Shown: positions 35,243 to 43,814 of the stretch, piece after piece
Layout: each line of letters opens with the position of its first letter
Numbering within the stretch: the first letter of the stretch is position 1
Assembly: GCA_028281625.1 (NCBI GenBank)
Contig: JANQJN010000143.1
Location: 1-49,098 of the forward strand
Origin: Emcibacteraceae bacterium
Lineage (GTDB): Bacteria > Pseudomonadota > Alphaproteobacteria > Sphingomonadales > Emcibacteraceae
Length of the DNA: 49,098 nt
Direction: 5' to 3'
The notes under the pieces: generated by a model
What the model saw: the letters and a program-made list of their open reading frames with translations, nothing else
What the model was told of the DNA's origin: nothing
Database searches by the model: none
Program-made: the position numbers and the translations under genes

Positions 35243-36229
35243 TTATCCTCTGATGGCTTTCTTAACCAGATTTTCCATCAGTGGAATTTTGAAGTGGTTA
35301 TAGTTCAGCGGGCTTGCGCCACGCGCAGCAGAAGTCGCAGCAAGATTTGCTGTTTCTTCGTTTGCCGCACTGCCGCGAACAATGTCTTCCACAACGGATA
35401 GTTTTCTTGGAACACATTCCACACCGCCACAGGTGAGGCTGATGTCTTCGATCATGCCGTCTGTTACCTTCATGGCTCCAGCCATATTTACCAGTGGGAA
35501 GTCCCATGTGTTACGGTCGGCTACTTTTTCAAAGAAGAATTGAGCACCAGCCCATTTACCAGGAATTCTGATTTTGGTTAGAACGTCACCTGGCTCAAGC
35601 ACGGTCATGCGCTCAATATCAACATCAGGGCCGATGAAATAATCGGCTGCAGCAACAGTGCGCTCACCGCCAGGGCCAACGATTACCATTTCTGCTTCCA
35701 GTGTTGCGACTGCAACCGCTGTATCGGACGGTGTTACCGCCACACAGCGTGACGCACCGAACAGGCAATGCTCGCGGTTCATACCTTCCGGTGTGTCCGC
35801 ATAGCAGGTGTTACCACCCGCACGGTAGCAGTCAAGACCGGCACGGTAGTACCAGCAACGGGCGTCCTGGCTGATGTTGCCACCAAGTGTACCCACGTTT
35901 CGAATTTGCGGACTTGCAACACGGCCAGCAGCCATAGCAAGAACACCAAATTTTTCCTGGATTACAGCATTATTTTCAACGTCCGTCAGTGTTGTCATCG
36001 CACCGATTTCAACACCGCCATCGGCTGTTTCAGTTATACCGGAAAGTTCAGCAACACCGCTAAGATCAACAACTGTTGACGGGCGCTTAACACGGTCTTT
36101 AAACCAGTCAAGACTGTCCTGACCACCGGCCATCGCCCAACCACCTTCACCAGCATCGCTGAGCGCGCTGACCGCACTCGCGAGATCAGCAGGTTGGACC
36201 AGATTGAAGTTTGGCATCATATCTTTCAT
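35243..36229 (-). CDS. FAD-binding subunit of a periplasmic molybdenum hydroxylase, with extra cysteine cluster
   Basis: The 328-residue subunit has the PCMH-type FAD fold (WAMAGGQDSLDWF, IRNVGTLGGNIS) and the CO dehydrogenase FAD C-terminal domain. Between these, C125, C134, C142, C155 and C162 lie in DARCWYYRAGLDC, GNTCYAD and EHCLFGASRC. This is where 4-hydroxybenzoyl-CoA reductase and PaoB-type FAD subunits carry a 4Fe-4S cluster, so a fifth redox centre is likely (inference). It has no signal peptide, so it would be exported with the Tat subunit. GGAGGG precedes the ATG. It sits 15 bases after the Mo subunit gene. Confidence 0.9.
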   Translation of the reverse strand: MKDMMPNFNLVQPADLASAVSALSDAGEGGWAMAGGQDSLDWFKDRVKRPSTVVDLSGVAELSGITETADGGVEIGAMTTLTDVENNAVIQEKFGVLAMAAGRVASPQIRNVGTLGGNISQDARCWYYRAGLDCYRAGGNTCYADTPEGMNREHCLFGASRCVAVTPSDTAVAVATLEAEMVIVGPGGERTVAAADYFIGPDVDIERMTVLEPGDVLTKIRIPGKWAGAQFFFEKVADRNTWDFPLVNMAGAMKVTDGMIEDISLTCGGVECVPRKLSVVEDIVRGSAANEETANLAATSAARGASPLNYNHFKIPLMENLVKKAIRG

Positions 36230-36244
36230 AATCTGTGCCCTCCT

Positions 36245-38674
36245 TTATACGTTTACTTGTAGTGGTGTAAATGATTGGTCACGACCCGCAAGCGCGTTGA
36301 TGATCATGTCCGGATCCACCGGTGTACGGTTGAAGTAAGTGCCGGTCGCATCAGAAATCGCACTGAGAAGTGCGGCTGCCGCGCTACCCATGGCAGGCTC
36401 ACCGATACCCTTAACCCCAAATGGATTTTGAGGATCAGGCTGGTTCACCGCATCAGTTTCAATAACAGATGGAATATCGAGTATTGAAGGTGGCTTGGTT
36501 TGATAAAGACCAACTGTCGCACATAGTCCGTTTTGTGGATCATAGATCATGCGGTCAAGAACCGCTTCACCAATTCCCATCACGGCACCACCACGAAGCT
36601 GTTGTTGAAGTCCTTGTGGATGAAGAACGGTACCACAGTCGGCGATGTTGTTCATTTCAAGTATTTCGTATTTGCCAGTGTCCGTATCCAGTTCAATCAT
36701 GCAGAAGGATGCGGCCATACCGGCTGCACTACCTTCTTTGAAGAGCTCGTCTTTTGCTGCAGCAACAATGCCGAGGCCTTGTACATGCTGCATCGCAGAC
36801 TTGGTTACGTCGTTTAGGTTATCGGGATACTCATGACCGTCCCACTCACCGCCAAGCTCGATCGCTTTGGTGGCTGCATCCGCAAGGCTCATGGTGAGGC
36901 TTGCATCGGATGTGTTGGTTACGGCTTCATTTGCAACTTCATAGTCACCAGCTTCACCACCAAGTTCCTGTGCGGCAAGGCTCTTGAGCATTTCTCTCAT
37001 CTTAACGGCTGCCACGAAGTTAGTTCTTGTATTTGTGAAGGCGGAGTTACTTCCGAACTGTGCCAGTGTCCATGGAAGACCATGGCGGCTGTCACCGCGA
37101 AGAACCACTGTGTTTTCCCAGGCAACGCCCAGAACCTCAGCAGCGGCACGGCAGGTGCCAGCGTAGGAATAAGTACCCAGGTTACCAACACCAGAGTGAA
37201 CATAAAGCTTGCCGTCTGGACGAATTGAAATCAGACCGTCAAATCCGTTGGAACCAGCTGAGTGATAAGCAGAGCCAACACCGATACCGATGACTTTGGA
37301 TCCGTTGCGCTGACCACTTAGTGCTTTCTTTTCTTCCCAGTTGAACTTTTCAGCGCCCAGATTGTAGGCTTCTTTCAGGTACATACTGGTCACTGTGCTG
37401 TTACGGTTTGAGAAGACAACGTCTGCTTCCGGTGAGTTAAGATCACGAATTGCAAGACGGTCAATGCCAAGTTCCTTGGCAGCGCGGTCCATCAAAGGCT
37501 CAACCACAGTTGCAAGCTGGTTCTGACCAGGGCCACGCTGTGAAACGTGCCATGGCTTGTTGGTTACGACCGCAGCACCGCGGAAACGCATGTGGGTTGG
37601 TGTATAAACAAGCGCTAGTGCACCAGCAGCAGATGAATAGTCGCCCGAACCGCGGTTTGGGCCACCTGATTGCACGATATACAGATCAGCAGCGGTCATT
37701 TTACCATTGGCGTCAAAGCCCAGTTTAACCTGACCCTGGAAGCCTGGACGTGTACCACCGAGGTGATATTCTTCGGCACGGGTTACACGGATCATGACCG
37801 GTCGATTGATTTTCTGTGCCATGTAAGCAGTCATACCCTGAATTGGGTATGGTGACGCTTTAGCACCAAATCCACCACCGCAATATTCAGCGATATAGAC
37901 GATGTCATCCAGAGAAACCTGCATCATGCGGGCCAGACCTGGCATCATCCATGATTGTGACTGTGAGGAGCCATGGATGAAACATTTACCATTTTCCCAA
38001 TATGCGAGCGTACTGCGTGGCTCAAGTGCAGCATGGCTGGAACTTGCGGTTACAAATGGCTCGTCAATGACAAGGGCTGCTTCTTCGAACGCTGCATCCA
38101 CATCACCAACTGACCATTCAACAGGCGCATCACCCATTGGCAGTCTGTCTTCACCAGCTTCAGCAAACACGCGAGCATCCCACTTGGCAGTGTGAATTGG
38201 CGCATTGTCAGGGCCACCACCGGTTACGTTTCCACTTTCAAGCGCGTTTGGACCGCCTGGATATAGGCTCTCCAACGGATCAAGCACGAATGGTTGAGGC
38301 TCATAAGTTACATTTATTCTTTCCAAAGCCTCACAAGCAATGGCTTCTGTTTCAGCAGCGATCGCGCAGATTGGCATACCAAGCTGGCGTGGCTTCATTG
38401 TCAGCATTGGATAACCTGGCTCATCCGTTGGTGGTACGTCGTCCGCTGTCAGAATGCCGATTACACCTGGCATCGCCAGCGCTTCCGAAGCATCAAGATT
38501 TGTTACATTTGCGCTTGGCATCGGGCAAAGCAGCATTTTCATATAGCACATACCTTCTTTCTTGAAGTCTTCGGCATATTTGCCTGTGCCCATGACTTTT
38601 GGTTGCACGTCCTGTGGGACGAAGTCTTTACCAACCAAATTCATTTCTTTTCCGATTAGATATTCGTCAGACAT
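36245..38674 (-). CDS. Molybdenum cofactor-binding subunit of a xanthine dehydrogenase-family enzyme
   Basis: The 809-residue large subunit shows AEYCGGGFGAKASPYPI (Mo-cofactor contact), HVSQRGPGQNQ (substrate-site region) and FGVKGIGEPAMGS, whose E759 is the base that activates water in the family. The enzyme would hydroxylate an aldehyde or aromatic heterocycle using water. The substrate is not predictable from these motifs. No signal peptide is present. The gene starts 2 bases after the 2Fe-2S subunit stop. It carries no N-terminal fusion and its length is normal for single-subunit large chains. Confidence 0.94.
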   Translation of the reverse strand: MSDEYLIGKEMNLVGKDFVPQDVQPKVMGTGKYAEDFKKEGMCYMKMLLCPMPSANVTNLDASEALAMPGVIGILTADDVPPTDEPGYPMLTMKPRQLGMPICAIAAETEAIACEALERINVTYEPQPFVLDPLESLYPGGPNALESGNVTGGGPDNAPIHTAKWDARVFAEAGEDRLPMGDAPVEWSVGDVDAAFEEAALVIDEPFVTASSSHAALEPRSTLAYWENGKCFIHGSSQSQSWMMPGLARMMQVSLDDIVYIAEYCGGGFGAKASPYPIQGMTAYMAQKINRPVMIRVTRAEEYHLGGTRPGFQGQVKLGFDANGKMTAADLYIVQSGGPNRGSGDYSSAAGALALVYTPTHMRFRGAAVVTNKPWHVSQRGPGQNQLATVVEPLMDRAAKELGIDRLAIRDLNSPEADVVFSNRNSTVTSMYLKEAYNLGAEKFNWEEKKALSGQRNGSKVIGIGVGSAYHSAGSNGFDGLISIRPDGKLYVHSGVGNLGTYSYAGTCRAAAEVLGVAWENTVVLRGDSRHGLPWTLAQFGSNSAFTNTRTNFVAAVKMREMLKSLAAQELGGEAGDYEVANEAVTNTSDASLTMSLADAATKAIELGGEWDGHEYPDNLNDVTKSAMQHVQGLGIVAAAKDELFKEGSAAGMAASFCMIELDTDTGKYEILEMNNIADCGTVLHPQGLQQQLRGGAVMGIGEAVLDRMIYDPQNGLCATVGLYQTKPPSILDIPSVIETDAVNQPDPQNPFGVKGIGEPAMGSAAAALLSAISDATGTYFNRTPVDPDMIINALAGRDQSFTPLQVNV

Positions 38675-38676
38675 GA

Positions 38677-39318
38677 TTATGCACTCCCCGCTGCTTTAAC
38701 GATTGCACTTACATAGTTGTTGTAAGCACCACAGCGACAAAGGTTACCGGCAAGAGCCTGGCGCACTTCCTCGCGACTTGGGTTTGGATTACGCTGCAGA
38801 AGCGCAACACCGGAAACCACCTGACCTGGCGTACAATAACCACATTGAGGAGCAAGCTCTTCGATCATCGCAGTTTGAACCGGGTGAAGTTCACCGTTTG
38901 CCCCGCCGACACCTTCCACAGTTACAACATTCGCTGAACGAACAGTATGTGTGAGGATGGAGCAGCTGTTCACAGTTGTACCATCGACCATCACCGTACA
39001 GGCACCACAGGAGCCGCGGTCACAACCTAGCTTTGTTCCCGTGAGCCCAAGCTTGTTGCGAAGGGTATGTGAAAGTGTTTCGTTAGGCATAACGTCAACA
39101 TTACGCGACATGCCGTTTACATTGATTGAAATCAACCTCTCTGCCGATCCGGCAGGAGCTGATCCGCCATCGCCGTCACCAGAACAGCCGGTCATTAGAC
39201 CAGCCGCACCGGCCACAGTACCGCAGGCAACTACGCCTTTGATGAAATGACGTCTTGAAACATCATCCCGTGCTGTGCCCTGTGGGTCGTAGCGATCTGA
39301 ACTGAATTTTTTTTGCAT
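38677..39318 (-). CDS. Tat-exported 2Fe-2S subunit of the molybdenum hydroxylase, lipoprotein-like
   Basis: The 213-residue subunit carries eight cluster cysteines: C99, C104, C107 and C119 (plant-type ferredoxin) and C159, C162, C194 and C196 (the second 2Fe-2S). Ahead of them lies SRRHFIKG, a perfect Tat motif, followed by AAGLMTGC with a possible lipid-modified C45. Membrane-tethered periplasmic location is thus probable, and the Mo and FAD subunits would be carried along as in PaoABC. ATG 39318 is chosen over an upstream in-frame GTG because GGAGGAG has a good spacer only to it. First gene of the operon, behind the divergent promoter region. Confidence 0.94.
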   Translation of the reverse strand: MQKKFSSDRYDPQGTARDDVSRRHFIKGVVACGTVAGAAGLMTGCSGDGDGGSAPAGSAERLISINVNGMSRNVDVMPNETLSHTLRNKLGLTGTKLGCDRGSCGACTVMVDGTTVNSCSILTHTVRSANVVTVEGVGGANGELHPVQTAMIEELAPQCGYCTPGQVVSGVALLQRNPNPSREEVRQALAGNLCRCGAYNNYVSAIVKAAGSA

Positions 39319-39395
39319 TAAATTTTGCTCCTCCACTTAAAAAAATTCTTACATTTTGTTGCAACATATTCAAAAGACATAAAAAAATGTCCGAA

Positions 39396-39440
39396 TAACC
39401 TCCCGTCCGCTAAATATCCCGATTAGCGATCATGAGGTTA
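39396..39440. promoter_or_regulatory. 45-base nested inverted repeat in the divergent promoter
   Basis: TAACCTC (39396-39402) matches GAGGTTA (39434-39440), and inside it GCTAA (39409-39413) matches TTAGC (39423-39427). The spacers on both sides are 6 bases and the central one is 9, so the whole is exactly symmetric. It lies in the 290-base region between the 2Fe-2S subunit start and the cytochrome b start. It looks like a compound operator for a dimeric or tetrameric regulator; the regulator itself is not in the window. Confidence 0.7.
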
Positions 39441-39497
39441 CAATTACGATGTTTTCATATCTCTTGAATATTTTTGTATTTTTTCTTGAGATATTTT

Positions 39498-39518
39498 TTG
39501 CCTCCCGTTATGAGGTAA
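39498..39518. promoter_or_regulatory. Second CCTC/GAGG palindrome in the divergent promoter
   Basis: TTGCCTC (39498-39504) and GAGGTAA (39512-39518) flank a 7-base centre. The heptamers are one-base variants of the arms of the 39396-39440 repeat, and CCTCCCGT occurs in both sites. ATAACGGGA at 39560-39568 is the reverse complement of TCCCGTTAT at 39503-39511. Confidence 0.6.
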
Positions 39519-39583
39519 TGTAACTATATAACTATGAGTCTAGTAAGTCTAGATGCAAAATAACGGGACAAGACGAAAAAAGG

Positions 39584-39597
39584 CGCTAACTTTAGCG
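39584..39597. promoter_or_regulatory. CGCTAA/TTAGCG hairpin just before the cytochrome b start
   Basis: CGCTAA (39584-39589) and TTAGCG (39592-39597) form a perfect stem of 6 bp with a 2-base centre, ending 11 bases before the ATG of the cytochrome b gene. The same arms occur inside the 39396-39440 repeat. It may be an operator half-site pair or an RNA hairpin masking the start; the gene has no good Shine-Dalgarno. Confidence 0.55.
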
Positions 39598-39608
39598 AAT
39601 AAACACTT

Positions 39609-40214
39609 ATGGAAGAAAATGAAAATCATGTTGTACGGCACAGCCTGGTCAGCCGTATTTTTCACTGGTTAATGGCAATTTGTATTCTTACACTTTTGGC
39701 CACAGGACTGCTACCAGTGCTGGGTGCGAATTTTGAATGGGTGGAGCCCCATTGGATCGCTGGTGTAGCGCTCACAATTGCGGTTCTTATTCACCTGATC
39801 AGGTCTTTAAGTCCCCGGAAATTGAAGTCAATGTGGATCTCAGTTTCAGATGTAAATGAGTTTATTGCCGGTGGCGGTCATGTGCGCGGCGGTAAATACT
39901 CACTTGAACAAAAACTGATGCATCACGGAATTACCCTTTTCAGCCTGGTATCACTCGTTACAGGATGGATTATGCTTCTTAAAATCGATACACCTTTCTG
40001 GGAGAGGGATCCCTTTATATATAGTGCTGACACCTGGGGTGTGATTTATGTGCTTCACGGTCTTTCGACCTTGCTTTTTGTGTCATCCATAATGCTGCAT
40101 ATTTATTTCTCGCTACGACCGGAAAAGTCACATTACTTAAGGTCGATGTTCAAAGGTTGGCTGACACGCGAAGAATATAATGAAAATCATGACCCGGATC
40201 GCTGGGCGAAATAA
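39609..40214 (+). CDS. Di-haem cytochrome b (formate dehydrogenase gamma/cytochrome b561-like)
   Basis: The 201-residue protein has four predicted membrane helices. Haem-ligand candidates are H19 (FHWLMA), H48 and H62 (EPHWIAGVALTIAVLIHLIR), H150 (VLHGLS) and H164 (MLHIYF). GGKYSLEQKLMHHGI recalls the K-Y-N-x-x-Q-K motif of formate dehydrogenase gamma, as does the C-terminal GWLTREEYNENHDPDRW. It passes electrons between a periplasmic enzyme and the quinone pool. Divergence from the molybdenum hydroxylase operon suggests that is its donor. No strong Shine-Dalgarno is visible. Confidence 0.9.
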   Translation: MEENENHVVRHSLVSRIFHWLMAICILTLLATGLLPVLGANFEWVEPHWIAGVALTIAVLIHLIRSLSPRKLKSMWISVSDVNEFIAGGGHVRGGKYSLEQKLMHHGITLFSLVSLVTGWIMLLKIDTPFWERDPFIYSADTWGVIYVLHGLSTLLFVSSIMLHIYFSLRPEKSHYLRSMFKGWLTREEYNENHDPDRWAK

Positions 40215-40237
40215 TCTGAAAACCGAAAGAATAATTT

Positions 40238-40660
40238 ATGAGCGAAGAGAATAAGGAAAAGTTACGTGCGTCCATTAACGCCGTAGAAGCAGGATACGAA
40301 TTTATGCTTGCCTATGCGGCTCAAGGCTGGGACGTGGAAAAAGTCGGTGGCGGCGGTGGTCCCTCCATCAGGGGCTATCTTGAAGATATGATAGCCGGGC
40401 TTGAGACGCTTGCCGATGATTTTGAAGCGGTTATTGCCGAAGAAGAAAGTGCAGATAAGGAGCTTTTCCGTGCATATAACGACGTGCTGCGCGTAGACGC
40501 TGAAAAAACACATACGGCGATTTCACTGATTATGTCCTTGCCATCTATCGGTTCGCAAATGGTTGATAATATTAATGCATCAATCCATGTTCGCGCGCTG
40601 CTTACGGATATATTTGTTCTCGACGAAGCGATCATATCGCTTTCAAAAAAAACGAACTAA
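40238..40660 (+). CDS. Small all-helical protein of unknown family, cotranscribed with cytochrome b
   Basis: The 140-residue protein has no signal peptide and looks like a four- or five-helix bundle, with one glycine-rich break (VEKVGGGGGPSIRGYLEDMI). The segment INAVEAGYEFMLAYAAQG is the most distinctive part. There are no cysteines, and its histidines (HTAISL, HVRALL) do not form an obvious metal site. It lies 23 bases after cytochrome b. It may be a maturation or assembly factor for the divergent molybdenum hydroxylase or a regulator of its export. I cannot name the family. Confidence 0.7.
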   Translation: MSEENKEKLRASINAVEAGYEFMLAYAAQGWDVEKVGGGGGPSIRGYLEDMIAGLETLADDFEAVIAEEESADKELFRAYNDVLRVDAEKTHTAISLIMSLPSIGSQMVDNINASIHVRALLTDIFVLDEAIISLSKKTN

Positions 40661-40717
40661 TTGCTGCCGTATTTTGCTGCTTATATCGACCTGACCTTAA
40701 TAATAATTGGAATAAGT

Positions 40718-42031
40718 ATGAATATAGCCGGTTTGCTTAAGAAAATTGGAGTTGGTCTTGCGGCAGGTGTTTTAGGTGTAATGCCCGCATTTGCCCAGCA
40801 AGACCTTAGCGAAGATCAATTGTTTCAGCAATTCCAAGCGATGGTTATTGTTGAGGAAGCCAACCAGCATTGTCCGCTTCTTTCCCGCCTCGAAGCTGAA
40901 GTGCTTCGTGGGCAGATTGTGTTTGCTAAAGATACATTTGCTGGCCAACTGGATATGGTGGAAAAGTTTAAGAAAGAAGCAAGAATTTTCTCAAGAAGAT
41001 CCTCCTGTAATTCACCAGATATTCTAGGCCTGGTGGGGCTCGCCAGACAGGCTGCTTACGATTATATGATCAATCATTTGCTGCTCGCACGTCAAATCAA
41101 CGTGCTTGATCGCGCTGACCGTTCAGCAGGGACCATACCAAGCGGACTATTGCTTGATTTTATCACTGACGAAGAGTGGACGATGATCGACGAACTCCGT
41201 GAAGAAGTGAAGGCAAACTATCTATCGCAGGCCAGCGAAGAAGCCTGGCATAAATTTGTAACGTCTATTGAAGATGTTGCGGGTGACCGGTCAGCGAAAC
41301 TTTATCTGGAAAATCAAGCTATTTTGGAAATGGATAGTTCCGAAAATTTTCAAACTGCACAAGCAATGGCGAGAAACCGAGAAATAACCACATATTATTA
41401 TCACCTTGATCGCACTGTACGCGCGTTTTTAAGTGGTGCGACCGCAGACGAAAGGAATTATCCTTACAGCAGAGCAGCCAATGATTTTACGGATTGGATT
41501 TCGTACCGACCAAAGGATGGAACAACAAATTGGGTGATATCTTATCCAGGCTGTGCGGGATTTGATCTCTCTTCAGAATGTACGCTCTTTACCACAGTAA
41601 ACGGTGAACTTGGTGTTGTTGTGGGTGATCAAGTGCAGGATGTGACACTAGAATACAGAAATCCCGGCAATGAAACATTAAGAACGGCCAATAAGACCGT
41701 CGAAGGCCCGATCGGCAGCAATATGCTTCATGAAGCCAATATGAATTCCAATCTTGAAGCGATGCTCGCTTCTGCAGATAAGGTTCTAATAAACGCCACA
41801 CCGCGATTGAACACAGAACCATATGCAGCGCAGACCGGAGAAGAAGCATCGGCGAATGCCAAGGTGTTTATTTTTCCGGAAGGAACGTTGGCTCAGATAG
41901 AAGAGCTTGGAAGGAATGATGTTATTTATTTGTCGGTTGATACTCTGGCTGAAGAGGGCAATAATAAAAGTACTGTGATTCCGGTTCATAATTATCACAG
42001 GGCAAAGAACTGGGCTTACTCTGTTCAATGA
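40718..42031 (+). CDS. Secreted protein of unknown function, 437 residues
   Basis: ATG 40718 follows TTGGAATAAG and starts a Sec signal peptide (MNIAGLLKKIGVGLAAGVLG, near AFAQQ). An upstream in-frame start would disrupt it. The first half is helical (FQAMVIVEEANQHCPLLSRL) and resembles a small repeat of helices with one cysteine pair (CPLL, RSSCNSPD). The second half is beta-rich (SYPGCAGFDLSSECTLFTTV, VGDQVQDVTLEYR) with another Cys pair. No catalytic motif is evident. It follows the cytochrome b and helical genes by 57 bases and may belong to the same transcript. Confidence 0.65.
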   Translation: MNIAGLLKKIGVGLAAGVLGVMPAFAQQDLSEDQLFQQFQAMVIVEEANQHCPLLSRLEAEVLRGQIVFAKDTFAGQLDMVEKFKKEARIFSRRSSCNSPDILGLVGLARQAAYDYMINHLLLARQINVLDRADRSAGTIPSGLLLDFITDEEWTMIDELREEVKANYLSQASEEAWHKFVTSIEDVAGDRSAKLYLENQAILEMDSSENFQTAQAMARNREITTYYYHLDRTVRAFLSGATADERNYPYSRAANDFTDWISYRPKDGTTNWVISYPGCAGFDLSSECTLFTTVNGELGVVVGDQVQDVTLEYRNPGNETLRTANKTVEGPIGSNMLHEANMNSNLEAMLASADKVLINATPRLNTEPYAAQTGEEASANAKVFIFPEGTLAQIEELGRNDVIYLSVDTLAEEGNNKSTVIPVHNYHRAKNWAYSVQ

Positions 42032-42050
42032 TCTGATTAAAGGTGCGAAA

Positions 42051-42962
42051 ATGAAACAAATTAAACTTCTGGTCCTCATCCCAATTTGTTTTGTTTTCAG
42101 TATCCAGGCTGTTTTTTCACAAGACAAATACGCCACCAAACATACGGTGATGGCTGATGGGCATCCCATTGCAGTTTGGGAAAAATCGGTTAAAGACCCA
42201 AAAGGGATCATCCTGCTTCATCACGGCAGGACCTGGAGTTCGCTGCCAGATTTTGATCTGCAGGTAGAAGGCGAAGATCTTTCCCTGATGGATGGATTTA
42301 ATGAGCGCGGTTATAGCGTCTGGGCCATGGACGCGCGTGGTTATGGTGAAACACCGCGCGATGATACCGGTTGGAATACACCAAACCGGGCATCAAAGGA
42401 CATTTCCATTGTTCTTCAGTGGCTCACCGACCGTACTGGTGAAAAAATTCACCTTTGGGGTTGGTCCATGGGATCCATGTTAAGCCAGCTGGCCGCGCAG
42501 GCCTTTCCAGAAAATATTGCAAGCCTGACACTGTTTGGATATCCGGTTCGGCTTGACACGGTTTACCCGAAAGATGAACCGGAGGGGGAGCCGCCACGTG
42601 AAGCCACCACTGCCGAAGCAGCCGCGAGCGATTTTATCGTACCTGGCGCCATCAGCCAGAAAGCCATTGATGAATATGTGCGTCACTCGCTTGAAGCGGA
42701 CCCGGTACGGGCCGATTGGCGATATCAGGATCAATATAATCAGCTGGATGGATCTGTGCTTTCCATGCCAGTTTTGCTTTTACAGGGAGAGTTCGATCCG
42801 CTAACGGATACAAACATGCATGCGGCTTTGTTTGCCCAACTGCCTAATGGCAATAAACAATGGGTGGTACTTGACGACGGAGATCACGCAGCGCTACTTG
42901 AAAAATCCCGTGGTAAACTGATTGACGCTTCCATCAATTTCATTGAGTGGCTGGATAAATAA
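42051..42962 (+). CDS. Secreted alpha/beta hydrolase
   Basis: The 303-residue protein has a Sec signal peptide (MKQIKLLVLIPICFVFSIQA, cut near VFSQ). The fold is a typical alpha/beta hydrolase: oxyanion loop LLHHGRTW, nucleophile elbow LWGWSMGSMLSQ, acid in GEFDPLTD and histidine in DGDHAALLE. An unusual cap with PEGEPPREATTAEAAASDFI is present. It follows the unknown secreted gene by 19 bases. The substrate (ester, lactone or peptide) is unknown. Confidence 0.88.
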   Translation: MKQIKLLVLIPICFVFSIQAVFSQDKYATKHTVMADGHPIAVWEKSVKDPKGIILLHHGRTWSSLPDFDLQVEGEDLSLMDGFNERGYSVWAMDARGYGETPRDDTGWNTPNRASKDISIVLQWLTDRTGEKIHLWGWSMGSMLSQLAAQAFPENIASLTLFGYPVRLDTVYPKDEPEGEPPREATTAEAAASDFIVPGAISQKAIDEYVRHSLEADPVRADWRYQDQYNQLDGSVLSMPVLLLQGEFDPLTDTNMHAALFAQLPNGNKQWVVLDDGDHAALLEKSRGKLIDASINFIEWLDK

Positions 42963-42963
42963 C

Positions 42964-43779
42964 TTACTGATACACGAAGTAGAGTAGAAGTACGCCCAAT
43001 GCCACCCGGTAAAGCACAAAGGGTGTCATGGAAGAGCGTTCAAGCCATTTCATCAGAGCCGCAATAGCGATCAGCGCTGAAATAAACGAAAGGCTGGCCC
43101 CCAAAACGAGTTCAGCGATTGACGCTGCATTTTCATCTGAATTCGTCGCCAGATGAAGCAGCTGAAGGGCTGCCGCAGCGAGGATGGTCGGAATTGACAT
43201 CAGCATGGAAAAACGTGCCGCAGCTGTGCGGGAAAAACCAAGACCACGCGCGGCTGTCATCGTGATGCCTGATCGGCTGGTGCCGGGAATAAGAGAAAGA
43301 ACCTGTGCTAGTCCTATGATGAGGGCATGCCCGTAGCGCAGTTCATCCATTCTCAATTTGATGGGTGATTTGGTATCGTACCAGTAAAGCAGGATGCCAA
43401 AGATGATCGAAGTCCAGCCGATCACTTCGATGGTTCGGAGTGTGTCGGACAGGCCAAATTCGGACGCCAGACCGCCAAATACAACGATCGGTATTGTTGA
43501 AAGGACGACAGCGAGCATTAAGTGACGTTCTGCTTTGTCATATTCCTCCCTTAGCAGGAGCATTTGTCCCGCCGCATGGAACATGCGCCACACTTCTTTT
43601 TTGAAATACAGAATAACCGCGAGCAAGGTGCCAAAATGAACACCCACGTCCATCATCACGCCTTGGTCAGACCAGTCGGTAAGTTCCGGCACCAGGATTA
43701 AATGCCCCGAAGAACTGATAGGTAAAAATTCAGTGATCCCCTGAACGATGGCAAGGACGATGATTTGCAAAATGGTCAA
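42964..43779 (-). CDS. uppP: Undecaprenyl-diphosphatase (UppP/BacA)
   Basis: The 271-residue polytopic protein recycles the lipid carrier of cell-wall synthesis by hydrolysing undecaprenyl diphosphate. The two family motifs are intact: QGITEFLPISSSGHL in the first part and SLIPGTSRSGITMTAARGLG in the second, with the catalytic glutamate, serine and arginine. About eight membrane helices are expected. It lies tail to tail, 1 base from the secreted hydrolase. It is a single gene unrelated to the neighbours. Confidence 0.97.
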   Translation of the reverse strand: MTILQIIVLAIVQGITEFLPISSSGHLILVPELTDWSDQGVMMDVGVHFGTLLAVILYFKKEVWRMFHAAGQMLLLREEYDKAERHLMLAVVLSTIPIVVFGGLASEFGLSDTLRTIEVIGWTSIIFGILLYWYDTKSPIKLRMDELRYGHALIIGLAQVLSLIPGTSRSGITMTAARGLGFSRTAAARFSMLMSIPTILAAAALQLLHLATNSDENAASIAELVLGASLSFISALIAIAALMKWLERSSMTPFVLYRVALGVLLLYFVYQ

Positions 43780-43814
43780 TATGCTATTCCGTAGCTTATT
43801 TGTTTGATTTTTAT

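Noticed and set aside
36469-38565. Several open frames on the plus strand opposite the Mo subunit gene
   Set aside because: They lie fully within a gene with clear family motifs, lack ribosome sites and show no recognisable domain; they are antisense shadows.
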